Source: Paraburkholderia sp. BL9I2N2 (GTDB taxonomy: Bacteria > Pseudomonadota > Gammaproteobacteria > Burkholderiales > Burkholderiaceae). From it: DNA of 64,000 bases. Below the pieces are notes generated by a model. It worked only from the letters and a program-made list of their open reading frames with translations. It ran no database searches and was not told the DNA's origin. Position 1 is the stretch's first letter. The number at the start of each line of letters is the position of its first letter. This document shows, piece by piece, positions 24,847 through 33,262 of the stretch. Location of the stretch: positions 248,001-312,000 of the forward strand of contig NZ_SMGP01000005.1 of the NCBI RefSeq assembly GCF_004339745.1. The letters run 5' to 3'. A program made the position numbers and the translations under genes.

Positions 24847-26754
24847 ATGTACGACTTGCTGAAAACCATTGACGACCCGGCAGCCCTGCGCCGCCTCGAT
24901 CGCCGCCAATTGCAACCGCTTGCCGACGAGTTGCGTGCCTTCGTGCTCGACAGCGTATCGCAGACGGGCGGCCATCTTTCGTCCAACCTCGGCACGGTCG
25001 AGTTGACCATTGCTCTGCACTATGTGTTCGACACGCCGCACGACCGGATCGTCTGGGATGTCGGCCATCAAACCTATCCGCACAAAATCCTGACGGGCCG
25101 CCGTGACCAGATGCACACGCTGCGTCAGCTGGGCGGCATCTCGGGTTTCCCGAAACGTGACGAGTCGGAGTACGACACGTTCGGCACGGCGCACTCCAGC
25201 ACGTCGATTTCCGCCGCGCTCGGCATGGCGGTCGCAAGCAAGCTGCAGGGCGACAACCGCATGGGCATCGCCGTGATCGGCGACGGCGCGATGACGGCCG
25301 GCATGGCGTTCGAGGCGATGAACAACGCCGGCGTCGAAGACGACGTGCCGCTCCTGGTCATCCTGAACGACAACGACATGTCGATTTCGCCGCCGGTCGG
25401 CGCGCTGAATCGCCATCTGGCGCGCCTGATGTCGGGCCGCTTCTACGCCGCCGCGCGTGCCGGCGTCGAACGCGTGCTGCGCGTCGCGCCGCCCATGCTC
25501 GACCTCGCCCGCAAGCTCGAAGAGCACGCCAAGGGCATGATCGTGCCGGCCACGCTGTTCGAAGAGTTCGGCTTCAACTACATCGGCCCGATCGACGGCC
25601 ACGATCTCGATTCGCTGATCCCGACGCTGCAGAACATCAAGGAACTGCGCGGTCCGCAATTCCTGCACGTGGTGACGAAGAAAGGCCAGGGCTACAAGCT
25701 GGCCGAAGCCGATCCGGTGCTGTACCACGGCCCGGGCAAGTTCAATCCGGCTGAAGGCATCAAGCCGGCCAGCACGCCGTCGAAGAAGACCTACACGCAG
25801 GTATTCGGCGAATGGCTGTGCGACGCAGCCGAGCTGGACGCACGTGTGGTCGGCATCACGCCGGCCATGCGTGAAGGCTCGGGCATGGTGGAGTTCGAGA
25901 AGCGCTTCCCGGACCGTTACTTCGACGTCGGCATCGCCGAGCAACATGCGGTGACGTTCGCCGGCGGTTTGGCCGCGGAAGGCATGAAGCCGGTGGTCGC
26001 GATCTACTCCACCTTCCTGCAACGTGCTTACGACCAACTGATTCACGACGTCGCGCTGCAGAACCTGCCGGTGGTGTTCGCCATCGACCGCGCGGGTCTG
26101 GTCGGCGCGGACGGCGCGACGCACGCGGGCGCTTACGACCTGGCGTTCCTGCGCTGCATCCCGAACATGACGGTGATGGCTGCGTCGGACGAAAACGAAT
26201 GCCGCCAGATGCTGTACACGGCGTTGCAGCAACCGAACCCGACAGCGGTGCGCTATCCGCGCGGCGCCGGCACGGGCGTCGCCACTGTGAAGCAGATGGT
26301 GGCGCTGCCGCTCGGCAAGGGCGAAATTCGTCGTGAAACGTCGCAGCCGGCTGGCAAGCGCATTGCGATTCTGGCATTCGGCACGATGGTCGCGCCGTCG
26401 CTGGCAGCCGCCGAGCAACTGGATGCGACGGTCGCCAACATGCGCTTCGTGAAGCCGCTCGACGCCGATCTGGTCCGTCAACTGGCCGAAACGCACGACG
26501 CCATCGTCACGGTCGAAGAAGGCAGCGTAATGGGCGGCGCGGGTTCGGCCTGCGTCGAAGCCCTGCTTGAAAGTGGGGTTATGCGACCCGTACTACAATT
26601 GGGCCTTCCCGATCGGTTCATCGATCATGGGGACCCGGCCAAGCTGCTCGCCGCGTGTGGTCTCGACGCCGCGGGTATCACCAAGTCGATCCGCGAGCGC
26701 TTCCTGTCGAGCGGCGCGGTCGGCGGACAGTCGTCGGTGAAGCGCGTCGCGTAA
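24847..26754 (+). CDS. dxs: 1-deoxy-D-xylulose-5-phosphate synthase
   Basis: The 635-residue thiamine-diphosphate enzyme makes DXP from pyruvate and glyceraldehyde 3-phosphate, the entry to the MEP isoprenoid pathway. Motifs include GGHLSSNLGTVELTIALHYV, the ThDP site GDGAMTAGMAFEAMNNAG (GDG...N), and IDRAGLVGADGATHAGAYDL. The ATG of MYDLLKTIDDP is preferred to an upstream in-frame ATG at 24802 because the family starts there. It follows xseB-ispA, putting two isoprenoid enzymes in one unit. Confidence 0.95.
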   Translation: MYDLLKTIDDPAALRRLDRRQLQPLADELRAFVLDSVSQTGGHLSSNLGTVELTIALHYVFDTPHDRIVWDVGHQTYPHKILTGRRDQMHTLRQLGGISGFPKRDESEYDTFGTAHSSTSISAALGMAVASKLQGDNRMGIAVIGDGAMTAGMAFEAMNNAGVEDDVPLLVILNDNDMSISPPVGALNRHLARLMSGRFYAAARAGVERVLRVAPPMLDLARKLEEHAKGMIVPATLFEEFGFNYIGPIDGHDLDSLIPTLQNIKELRGPQFLHVVTKKGQGYKLAEADPVLYHGPGKFNPAEGIKPASTPSKKTYTQVFGEWLCDAAELDARVVGITPAMREGSGMVEFEKRFPDRYFDVGIAEQHAVTFAGGLAAEGMKPVVAIYSTFLQRAYDQLIHDVALQNLPVVFAIDRAGLVGADGATHAGAYDLAFLRCIPNMTVMAASDENECRQMLYTALQQPNPTAVRYPRGAGTGVATVKQMVALPLGKGEIRRETSQPAGKRIAILAFGTMVAPSLAAAEQLDATVANMRFVKPLDADLVRQLAETHDAIVTVEEGSVMGGAGSACVEALLESGVMRPVLQLGLPDRFIDHGDPAKLLAACGLDAAGITKSIRERFLSSGAVGGQSSVKRVA

Positions 26755-27008
26755 AGCGTCGCCGCTCGCGGTGCGGCCGCCGTGCCATGGCGGCCATAAG
26801 CAATCTCCAACTTGAATCGGTGGGCCTTCGGGCCCTTCATCCAACGCCGGCAGGGGCCGGCGTTCGCCATTGCGCGCCTTGATCCGCGCGGCCGCGGGGA
26901 GCCGCCGAACCTGTCGCTTTGCGGCAGCCCTCGCGAGGGAATCCCCGAAGGGGACTTCCTTCGGGGCGAAGACTCAGGGCGGTCCGGCGTTTCCTGAAAG
27001 GACAAGAA
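26755..27008 (+). promoter_or_regulatory. Hairpin-rich 5' leader of folE2
   Basis: Five stems stand in 145 bases. They are GGGCC/GGCCC (26822-26835), AACGCCGGC/GCCGGCGTT (26843-26864, perfect 9 bp), CTGTCGC/GCGGCAG (26911-26927, one G-T pair), the self-complementary CCCTCGCGAGGG (26928-26939), and CCCCGAAGG/CCTTCGGGG (26943-26966, perfect 9 bp). The last ends 42 bases before the folE2 ATG. None has a T tract typical of a terminator. A structured leader or cis-regulatory RNA is possible; I recognise no known riboswitch class. Confidence 0.4.
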
Positions 27009-27815
27009 ATGAATCAGATGAATCCCGCCTTTGTGATGCCCGACGTGCAAAGCACGCCCGACACTCGTCAGATCCCGATTCAACGTGTCGGCGTAAAGGC
27101 CGTGCGCCATCCGCTGACGGTGCGCACCCAAGGAGGCGAGGTGCAGCCGACGGTCGGTACGTGGAACCTCGACGTACATCTGCCGGCTGAGCAGAAGGGC
27201 ACGCACATGTCGCGTTTCGTCGCCTTGCTCGAAGAGAACAAGGCGCCGCTGGAGCCGGCCACGTTCCGCACCATGCTCGCCGCAATGCTCGAAAAGCTCG
27301 AAGCCGAGGCCGGCCGCATCGAGGTGTCGTTCCCGTACTTCGTGAACAAGACCGCGCCGGTGTCGGGCGTGCAGAGCCTGCTCGACTACGAAGTCACGCT
27401 GACGGGTGACACTCGCAACGGCGCGACGCGTCTGTTCCTGCAAGTGCTGGTGCCGGTGACGAGCCTGTGCCCGTGCTCGAAGAAGATCTCGCAGTACGGC
27501 GCGCATAACCAGCGCTCGCACGTCACGATCAACGCCGAACTGGCAGGCGATGTGGCCGTGGAAGAACTGATTCGTATCGCCGAAGAAGAAGCCTCGTGCG
27601 AACTGTGGGGCTTGCTCAAGCGCCCGGACGAGAAGTTCGTGACCGAGCGTGCTTATGAAAATCCGAAGTTCGTCGAAGACCTGGTGCGCGATGTCGCGCA
27701 ACGTCTGAATGCGGATGAGCGGATCGTTGCCTACGTGCTGGAAGCCGAGAACTTCGAGTCGATTCACAATCACAGCGCGTACGCGGTGATCGAGCGGGAT
27801 AAGCGCGTGGCTTGA
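27009..27815 (+). CDS. folE2: GTP cyclohydrolase FolE2 (type IB)
   Basis: The 268-residue enzyme converts GTP to 7,8-dihydroneopterin triphosphate for folate. It is the metal-flexible FolE2 type. The N-terminal segment IPIQRVGVKAVRHPLTVR and the central SLCPCSKKISQYGAHNQRSH, with the metal-binding Cys, are diagnostic. FolE2 replaces zinc-dependent FolE1 under zinc limitation in many bacteria. ATG 27009 follows AAAGGACAAGA. The leader has unusual hairpin content. Confidence 0.93.
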   Translation: MNQMNPAFVMPDVQSTPDTRQIPIQRVGVKAVRHPLTVRTQGGEVQPTVGTWNLDVHLPAEQKGTHMSRFVALLEENKAPLEPATFRTMLAAMLEKLEAEAGRIEVSFPYFVNKTAPVSGVQSLLDYEVTLTGDTRNGATRLFLQVLVPVTSLCPCSKKISQYGAHNQRSHVTINAELAGDVAVEELIRIAEEEASCELWGLLKRPDEKFVTERAYENPKFVEDLVRDVAQRLNADERIVAYVLEAENFESIHNHSAYAVIERDKRVA

Positions 27816-27838
27816 TACGCGCGTTTGCCGACAGCATC

Positions 27839-27869
27839 AAAAAAGCCGCTTCTTGAAGCGGCTTTTTTT
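27839..27869. terminator. Bidirectional terminator between folE2 and tsaD
   Basis: GCCGCTTC and GAAGCGGC form a perfect 8-base stem with a TT loop, bounded by six A residues on one side and seven T residues on the other. It serves both convergent genes. Confidence 0.9.
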
Positions 27870-27889
27870 ACGGCGTAACGATGTCGAAC

Positions 27890-28918
27890 TCAGCGTGCGA
27901 GGGACGTCAGATCCCAGCGAGGCTTCACCGTGAACGCGTAGTCCTTGCCCGATTGATCGGGCCAGCGTTGCAGTCGCAAGGCACCGGCCAGTGCGATCAT
28001 CGCGCCGTTGTCCGTGCACAGCGACAGGTCCGGATAGTGCACGTAGAAATTGCGCTTCTTCGCGGCAGCGGAAAGCGCCTCGCGCAATTGCCGGTTCGCG
28101 CCGACCCCGCCCGCGACGACCAGCCGGTTGAGCTTCGTCTTCTTGAGCGCGGCCAGCGACTTCGCCGCCAGAACCTCGACAGCCGCGTCGACGAAACCGC
28201 GCGCCAGATCGGCTTTCGCCTGCTCGCAGATATTCGAGCCGCCCAGCTTCTTGGCGTGCGTGAGGACAGCGGTCTTCAAGCCGCTGAAGCTGAAATCCAG
28301 GTCGCCGGAATGCAGCATGGGACGCGGCAGGACCACCGCGCCCGGCGTGCCGAATTCGGCCATGCGCGAGACTTCCGGGCCGCCCGGGTAACCGAGGCCG
28401 AGCAGCTTGGCGGTTTTGTCGAAGGCTTCGCCGGCTGCGTCGTCCAGCGTTTCGCCGAGCGTCTCGTAGACGCCGACGTCAGTCACGCGCATCAGTTGCG
28501 TGTGACCGCCGGACACCAGCAGCGCGACGAACGGGAACGGCGGCGGCTCATCCACCAGCAACGGCGAGAGCAAATGCCCTTCGAGGTGATGAATGCCGAT
28601 AGTCGGCTTGTCCCACGCCATGGCCAGCGAATTGGCGACGCTCGCGCCGACCAGCAGCGCGCCCGCGAGACCCGGGCCTTGCGTATAGGCGATCGCGTCG
28701 ATGTCGCCGCGGGCAGCGCCGGCGCGTTCCATCACCTCTTCGAGCAGCGGCAGCGCACGCCGGATGTGATCGCGCGACGCCAGTTCCGGCACCACGCCGC
28801 CGTACTCCCGATGCATCGCAATTTGCGAATGCAGCGCGTGCGCAAGCAGGCCGCGCTCCGTGTCGTAGAGCGCGAGACCGGTTTCGTCGCAAGAGCTTTC
28901 GATGCCGAGAACGAGCAT
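27890..28918 (-). CDS. tsaD: tRNA N6-adenosine threonylcarbamoyltransferase
   Basis: The 342-residue ASKHA-fold protein transfers threonylcarbamoyl to A37 of ANN-decoding tRNAs, with TsaB and TsaE. Signature motifs are VLGIESSCDETGLALYDT at the N terminus, the metal site GIHHLEGHLLSP (HxxxH) and SGGHTQLMRV. The start is the ATG of MLVLGIESS; the longer open frame covers the divergent promoter region of the next gene. The position upstream of rpsU-dnaG-rpoD on the opposite strand is the conserved proteobacterial order, here with a BaiN-like gene inserted. Confidence 0.95.
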   Translation of the reverse strand: MLVLGIESSCDETGLALYDTERGLLAHALHSQIAMHREYGGVVPELASRDHIRRALPLLEEVMERAGAARGDIDAIAYTQGPGLAGALLVGASVANSLAMAWDKPTIGIHHLEGHLLSPLLVDEPPPFPFVALLVSGGHTQLMRVTDVGVYETLGETLDDAAGEAFDKTAKLLGLGYPGGPEVSRMAEFGTPGAVVLPRPMLHSGDLDFSFSGLKTAVLTHAKKLGGSNICEQAKADLARGFVDAAVEVLAAKSLAALKKTKLNRLVVAGGVGANRQLREALSAAAKKRNFYVHYPDLSLCTDNGAMIALAGALRLQRWPDQSGKDYAFTVKPRWDLTSLAR

Positions 28919-29039
28919 GATGGGTCGCTTGAGTGGACGCCGGATTAACAAAACCCAGGCGCCCGACAGTGAGAAGGCAAGCCTGAAAGTATAGCAGTGC
29001 GGGCAAGGCGCCGCCGACGCGCGGGTACAATGCGGCCCC

Positions 29040-30257
29040 ATGGAATCCTTCGATATCGCAGTGATCGGCGCAGGCGCGGCCGGCATGATGTGCGCGGCCG
29101 TGGCCGGGCAACTCGGCCGTCGCGTGGTGCTGATCGACCACTCGCAGCGTCTCGCGGAGAAGATCCGCATCTCCGGCGGCGGCCGTTGCAACTTCACGAA
29201 TCTGTATGCCGGCCCGGCCAATTACCTGTCGGCCAACCCGCATTTTTGCCGCTCGGCGCTCGCGCGCTACACGCCGCGCGACTTCATGGCGCTGCTCAAG
29301 CGCCATCACGTGACGTGGCACGAGAAGCATAAAGGCCAGCTCTTCTGCGACCAGTCGAGCGACGCGGTCATCAATGTGTTGAAGCACGAGTGCGACGCGG
29401 GCCGCGTGGCATGGCGCACGCCGCTGTCGGTCGAGCAGGTGCGGCAGGATCCGGAAGGGCGCTTCACGCTGGATACGCAGTCGGGGCCAATCATGGCGCG
29501 CGCGCTCGTGGTCGCAACGGGCGGACTGTCGATTCCCAAGATCGGCGCCACCGATTTCGCCTACCGTCTTGCCAAACAGTTCGGCCACAAGCTGATCGAC
29601 ACGCGCCCCGCGCTAGTCCCGCTGACCTTCGCCGCAGCCGACTGGGAGCCGTTCGCGGCGTTGTCCGGTGTCTCGCTGGAAGTGCAACTGGCGACCGGCA
29701 ACAAGAAGACCGGCGCCGAGTTCAACGAAGACCTGCTGCTCACCCACCGCGGCCTTTCCGGCCCGGGTGTGCTGCAGATTTCGAGCTACTGGCAGCCCGG
29801 CGAGCCGATTCACATCAACCTCTTGCCGGCCCAGGACGCCACGACCGCCTTGCTCGAGGCGAAAACCGGCACCAAGCGTCAGATCGCCAATCTGTTGTCG
29901 GAATGGGTGCCGCAGCGGCTCGCCCATGTCTGGCTCGAAACCCATCAGATTTCCGCCGAAGCCCGCGTGGCCGATTTGCCGGACAAAACCCTGCGCCGCG
30001 TCGGCGAAGCCCTGTCGCGCTGGACGCTCACCCCCAACGGCACCGAAGGCTATCGCAAAGCCGAAGTGACGCGCGGCGGCATCGACACGCGCGACCTGTC
30101 GTCATCGACGATGATGAGCGCGCGCGCGCCGGGCTTGTACTTCATCGGCGAAGCTGTCGACGTAACCGGTTGGCTGGGTGGCTACAACTTTCAATGGGCG
30201 TGGGCATCGGGTGTGGCGGCCGGCCAGGCGGCCGCGGAGTATGCCAGAGGGGCTTGA
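29040..30257 (+). CDS. BaiN/HI0933-family NAD(P)/FAD-dependent oxidoreductase
   Basis: The 405-residue flavoprotein opens with the FAD-binding motif FDIAVIGAGAAGMMCAAVAG. It carries the HI0933 signatures KIRISGGGRCNFTNL, GGLSIPKIGATDFAYRLAKQ and a C-terminal FIGEAVDVTGWLGGYNFQWA (second FAD-binding part). The family includes BaiN, a bile-acid reductase, but most members have unknown substrates. It is divergent from tsaD by 121 bases. Confidence 0.88.
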   Translation: MESFDIAVIGAGAAGMMCAAVAGQLGRRVVLIDHSQRLAEKIRISGGGRCNFTNLYAGPANYLSANPHFCRSALARYTPRDFMALLKRHHVTWHEKHKGQLFCDQSSDAVINVLKHECDAGRVAWRTPLSVEQVRQDPEGRFTLDTQSGPIMARALVVATGGLSIPKIGATDFAYRLAKQFGHKLIDTRPALVPLTFAAADWEPFAALSGVSLEVQLATGNKKTGAEFNEDLLLTHRGLSGPGVLQISSYWQPGEPIHINLLPAQDATTALLEAKTGTKRQIANLLSEWVPQRLAHVWLETHQISAEARVADLPDKTLRRVGEALSRWTLTPNGTEGYRKAEVTRGGIDTRDLSSSTMMSARAPGLYFIGEAVDVTGWLGGYNFQWAWASGVAAGQAAAEYARGA

Positions 30258-30325
30258 CGGCGCTCTGGCTTTGTGAGAAAGCTCTGCTATACTCCTGAAC
30301 CTTTACAAAGTTCCGTTATTGAAAA

Positions 30326-30538
30326 ATGACGACCATCCGCGTAAAAGACAACGAGCCGTTCGAAGTCGCCATGCGCCGGTTCAAGCGCACCATGGAGAAA
30401 AACGGCTTGCTGACGGAACTTCGCGCTCGCGAGTTTTACGAAAAGCCTACGGCTGAGCGCAAGCGTAAGAAGGCGGCTGCGGTGAAGCGTCATTTCAAGC
30501 GTCTGCGTGGCCAGATGCTGCCAAAGAAGTTCTACTGA
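30326..30538 (+). CDS. rpsU: 30S ribosomal protein S21
   Basis: The 70-residue basic protein (VKDNEPFEVAMRRFKRTMEK, EFYEKPTAERKRKKAAAVKR) is S21, needed for efficient translation initiation. It is the first gene of the macromolecular synthesis operon rpsU-yqeY-dnaG-rpoD. A TATACT -10-like hexamer lies about 35 bases before the ATG (TGCTATACTCC at 30286-30296). Confidence 0.97.
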   Translation: MTTIRVKDNEPFEVAMRRFKRTMEKNGLLTELRAREFYEKPTAERKRKKAAAVKRHFKRLRGQMLPKKFY

Positions 30539-30671
30539 TTCTGGCGTTGCCGCGGTTCCCGTTGAACGGAGCGGCGACATTCAACCGGTGAGGGCGCGAC
30601 AGGTGCCATCACGGAAAACACGGCCCTTCGGGCCAGCCGGCAGGGTCGCAACCACAACGCACAGTGTGCCA

Positions 30672-30701
30672 ACCCGCTTGAGGAAGCAGTCCCAAGCGGG
30701 T
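30672..30701 (+). other. Stem-loop in the rpsU-yqeY spacer
   Basis: ACCCGCTTG and CAAGCGGGT form a perfect 9-base stem around a 12-base loop. No T tract follows, so it is not a standard terminator. In the E. coli operon the rpsU-dnaG gap holds a terminator and an RNA-processing site that lower dnaG expression; a similar role is plausible here. Confidence 0.45.
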
Positions 30702-30773
30702 ATTCGTGTTGATGCGCGTGTTGATGCAATTAGCCTGGCCGGTTTTTCAAATTCCAACGCATTCAGGTGAGTG

Positions 30774-31220
30774 ATGAGTCTCAAGGACCGGATCAACGAC
30801 GATATGAAGGCCGCCATGCGGGCACGTGAGACCGAGCGCCTCGGCACGGTCCGTCTGCTGCTCGCCGCGATCAAGCAGCGCGAAGTCGACGAGCGCATTA
30901 CGCTCGACGACACCGCGATCACCGCGGTCATCGACAAGATGATCAAGCAGCGCAAAGACTCGATCAGCCAGTTCGAAGCCGCTGGCCGCACCGATCTGGC
31001 CGACAAGGAAAAGGCCGAGCTGGCGATCTTGTCTGCTTATATGCCGGAACAGATGTCCGAGGCGGAGATCGTTGCCGAAGTGCAGGCCGCGGTGGCGCAA
31101 ACCGGCGCAGCCGGCCCGCAGGACATGGGCAAGGTGATGGGTGTGCTCAAGCCGAAGCTGGCCGGCCGTGCCGACATGACCGCTGTCTCGGCGCAAGTCA
31201 AAGCCGCGCTCGCGAAGTAA
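30774..31220 (+). CDS. GatB/YqeY domain-containing protein
   Basis: The 148-residue protein (MSLKDRINDDMKAAMRARET, LGTVRLLLAAIKQREVDE, then YMPEQMSEAEI and GKVMGVLKPKLAGRADM) is a YqeY-family protein. It resembles the tail domain of GatB that contacts tRNA in the amidotransferase. Its cellular role is not settled. It is inserted between rpsU and dnaG as in many beta-proteobacteria. The ATG at 30774 overlaps a GTG codon just upstream. Confidence 0.9.
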   Translation: MSLKDRINDDMKAAMRARETERLGTVRLLLAAIKQREVDERITLDDTAITAVIDKMIKQRKDSISQFEAAGRTDLADKEKAELAILSAYMPEQMSEAEIVAEVQAAVAQTGAAGPQDMGKVMGVLKPKLAGRADMTAVSAQVKAALAK

Positions 31221-31299
31221 ATTCCCGTATTTCCGCGCTGTGCATGCCGTTATTTCGACGGCGCGCGCGGCGCTGAGTTTTTAGGCAGCGTCATTTACT

Positions 31300-33171
31300 G
31301 TGATTCCTCCGTCATTCCTGCAGGACCTGCTCAACCGCGTCGATATCGTCGACGTGGTCGGCCGGTATGTGCAGTTGAAAAAGGGCGGCGCGAACTTCAT
31401 GGGGCTGTGCCCGTTCCACAACGAGAAAAGCCCTTCGTTTACGGTTAGTCCGACTAAGCAGTTCTATCACTGCTTCGGCTGCGGCGCGCATGGTACGGCC
31501 ATCGGGTTCCTGATGGAACACGTCGGTTCATCGTTTCCGGAAGCGGTCAACGAACTGGCGCAGTCGGTCGGCTTGACGGTGCCGAATGAGCCATCGCCCG
31601 GCTATGGCGGCGGCGGTTCCGGCGGCGGCTATGCGCCGGCGGCGTCCAAAGCGGTTACCACCGCGCTATCCGATGTCATGCAGACCGCCTGCGACTTCTA
31701 CCGCAAGCAACTGCGCAGCGCGCCGGTCGCGATCCAGTACCTGAAGAAACGCGGCTTGACCGGCGAGATCGCGGCCCGTTTCGGGCTCGGCTATGCCCCG
31801 GACGGCTGGCAGAACCTCGAAGCGGCCTTTCCGAACTACCGCGACGATTCGCTGGTCGAATCGGGTCTGGTGATCGTCAGCGAAAAGTCCGACGCTCAGG
31901 GCCAGAACCGCCGGTACGACCGCTTTCGCGAGCGGGTCATGTTCCCGATACGCAATGTGAAAGGTCAGGTGATCGGCTTCGGCGGCCGCGTGCTCGACGG
32001 CGGCGAGCCCAAATATTTGAATTCGCCCGAAACGCCTTTATTTAACAAGGGCAGCGAGCTGTATGGGCTGTTCGAGGCGCGTCTGGCAATTCGCGAGCAG
32101 CACTACGTGCTGGTCGTGGAAGGCTATATGGACGTGGTCGCGCTGGCCCAATTGGGGTTCCAGAACGCGGTCGCCACGCTCGGCACGGCCTGCACGCCGA
32201 TTCATGTGCAGAAACTGATGCGCCAGACCGACACGGTCATCTTCAGTTTCGACGGCGATTCGGCCGGCCGGCGCGCCGCCCGGCGTGCGCTGGACGCCTG
32301 TTTGCCGCATGCGGCGGACAACCGGACCATCCGGTTCCTGTTTTTGCCGTCCGAGCACGATCCGGACAGCTATGTGCGTGAATTCGGCACCGAGGGTTTC
32401 GCCGAGCAGGTCGAGCGGGCCATGCCGCTGTCGCAGTTCATGCTGAACGAGGTGCTGACCGGCAAGGAGCTGGATCAGCCGGAAGGCAGGGCCCGCGCGC
32501 TGTTCGACGCCAAGCCGCTGCTGCAGGCGCTGCCGGCCAACGCGCTGCGCGCCCAGATCATGCATATGTTCGCCGACCGGCTCGACGTGCCGTTCGACGA
32601 GGTCGCCGCGCTATGCGAGGTCGATTCGCGCATCGCGGCGGCGGCCCGCGCTGCGCCGGCCCGCAAAGACCGGCGCAGTGTGACCGGGATCGAGGAAAAA
32701 ACGCTGCGCAATCTGGTGATGTATCCGCGCACGGTGTCCGTGCTGGACGAAGAGGCCGAACAGGCTCTTCTCACGGTCACGCGGCACGGCGAGTTGTTCG
32801 AGGAAGTGACGACGCACGCGCGTGCGCTGGGCGATTCGGCGGAGTTTCAGTTGTTGTCCGACCTATTGCGAAACGGCGCGAACGCCCCAACTTTCGAGGA
32901 AATCTTTCGCAAAATTCTAGACTATGATGAAAACGTCCGGGATTTACTGCTGAAGGACCCGGAAGATGCGACCGTCATCGAGGAACGGCGCGAGCAGGAA
33001 CGGATTGTCGGCGAGGAACTGAAGGCGGCGATCCTGAAGATGCGGTACGACGCTTACTGCGATCGTCTCGAGCAGCTTTCGCGGCAATCCCGGCACACGC
33101 CGGAGGAGTTTGCGGAGCTGTCGGAGCTTAATCGGAAGCGGGCTGACATGAAGCGCCAGCTCGGGCTGTAG
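31300..33171 (+). CDS. dnaG: DNA primase
   Basis: The 623-residue primase synthesises RNA primers on the lagging strand. The zinc ribbon is complete (LCPFHNEKSPSF and YHCFGCGAHG). The TOPRIM core is recognisable (VVEGYMDVVALAQLGFQNAV, FSFDGDSAGRRAARRALDAC), and a C-terminal DnaB-interaction domain follows. The start is GTG 31300, giving MIPPSFLQDLLNRVDIVDVV, the usual DnaG beginning. A glycine-rich linker (GYGGGGSGGGY) follows the zinc domain. Confidence 0.96.
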   Translation: MIPPSFLQDLLNRVDIVDVVGRYVQLKKGGANFMGLCPFHNEKSPSFTVSPTKQFYHCFGCGAHGTAIGFLMEHVGSSFPEAVNELAQSVGLTVPNEPSPGYGGGGSGGGYAPAASKAVTTALSDVMQTACDFYRKQLRSAPVAIQYLKKRGLTGEIAARFGLGYAPDGWQNLEAAFPNYRDDSLVESGLVIVSEKSDAQGQNRRYDRFRERVMFPIRNVKGQVIGFGGRVLDGGEPKYLNSPETPLFNKGSELYGLFEARLAIREQHYVLVVEGYMDVVALAQLGFQNAVATLGTACTPIHVQKLMRQTDTVIFSFDGDSAGRRAARRALDACLPHAADNRTIRFLFLPSEHDPDSYVREFGTEGFAEQVERAMPLSQFMLNEVLTGKELDQPEGRARALFDAKPLLQALPANALRAQIMHMFADRLDVPFDEVAALCEVDSRIAAAARAAPARKDRRSVTGIEEKTLRNLVMYPRTVSVLDEEAEQALLTVTRHGELFEEVTTHARALGDSAEFQLLSDLLRNGANAPTFEEIFRKILDYDENVRDLLLKDPEDATVIEERREQERIVGEELKAAILKMRYDAYCDRLEQLSRQSRHTPEEFAELSELNRKRADMKRQLGL

Positions 33172-33262
33172 GCGGAGCGCAGGAAGCCTGGGTGGTATAA
33201 TAAAAGGTTTCCAGCGGTTTGTTTTTCAAGGGTTTTCCTAGCAAAGGCGAAAAGGCGATGCG

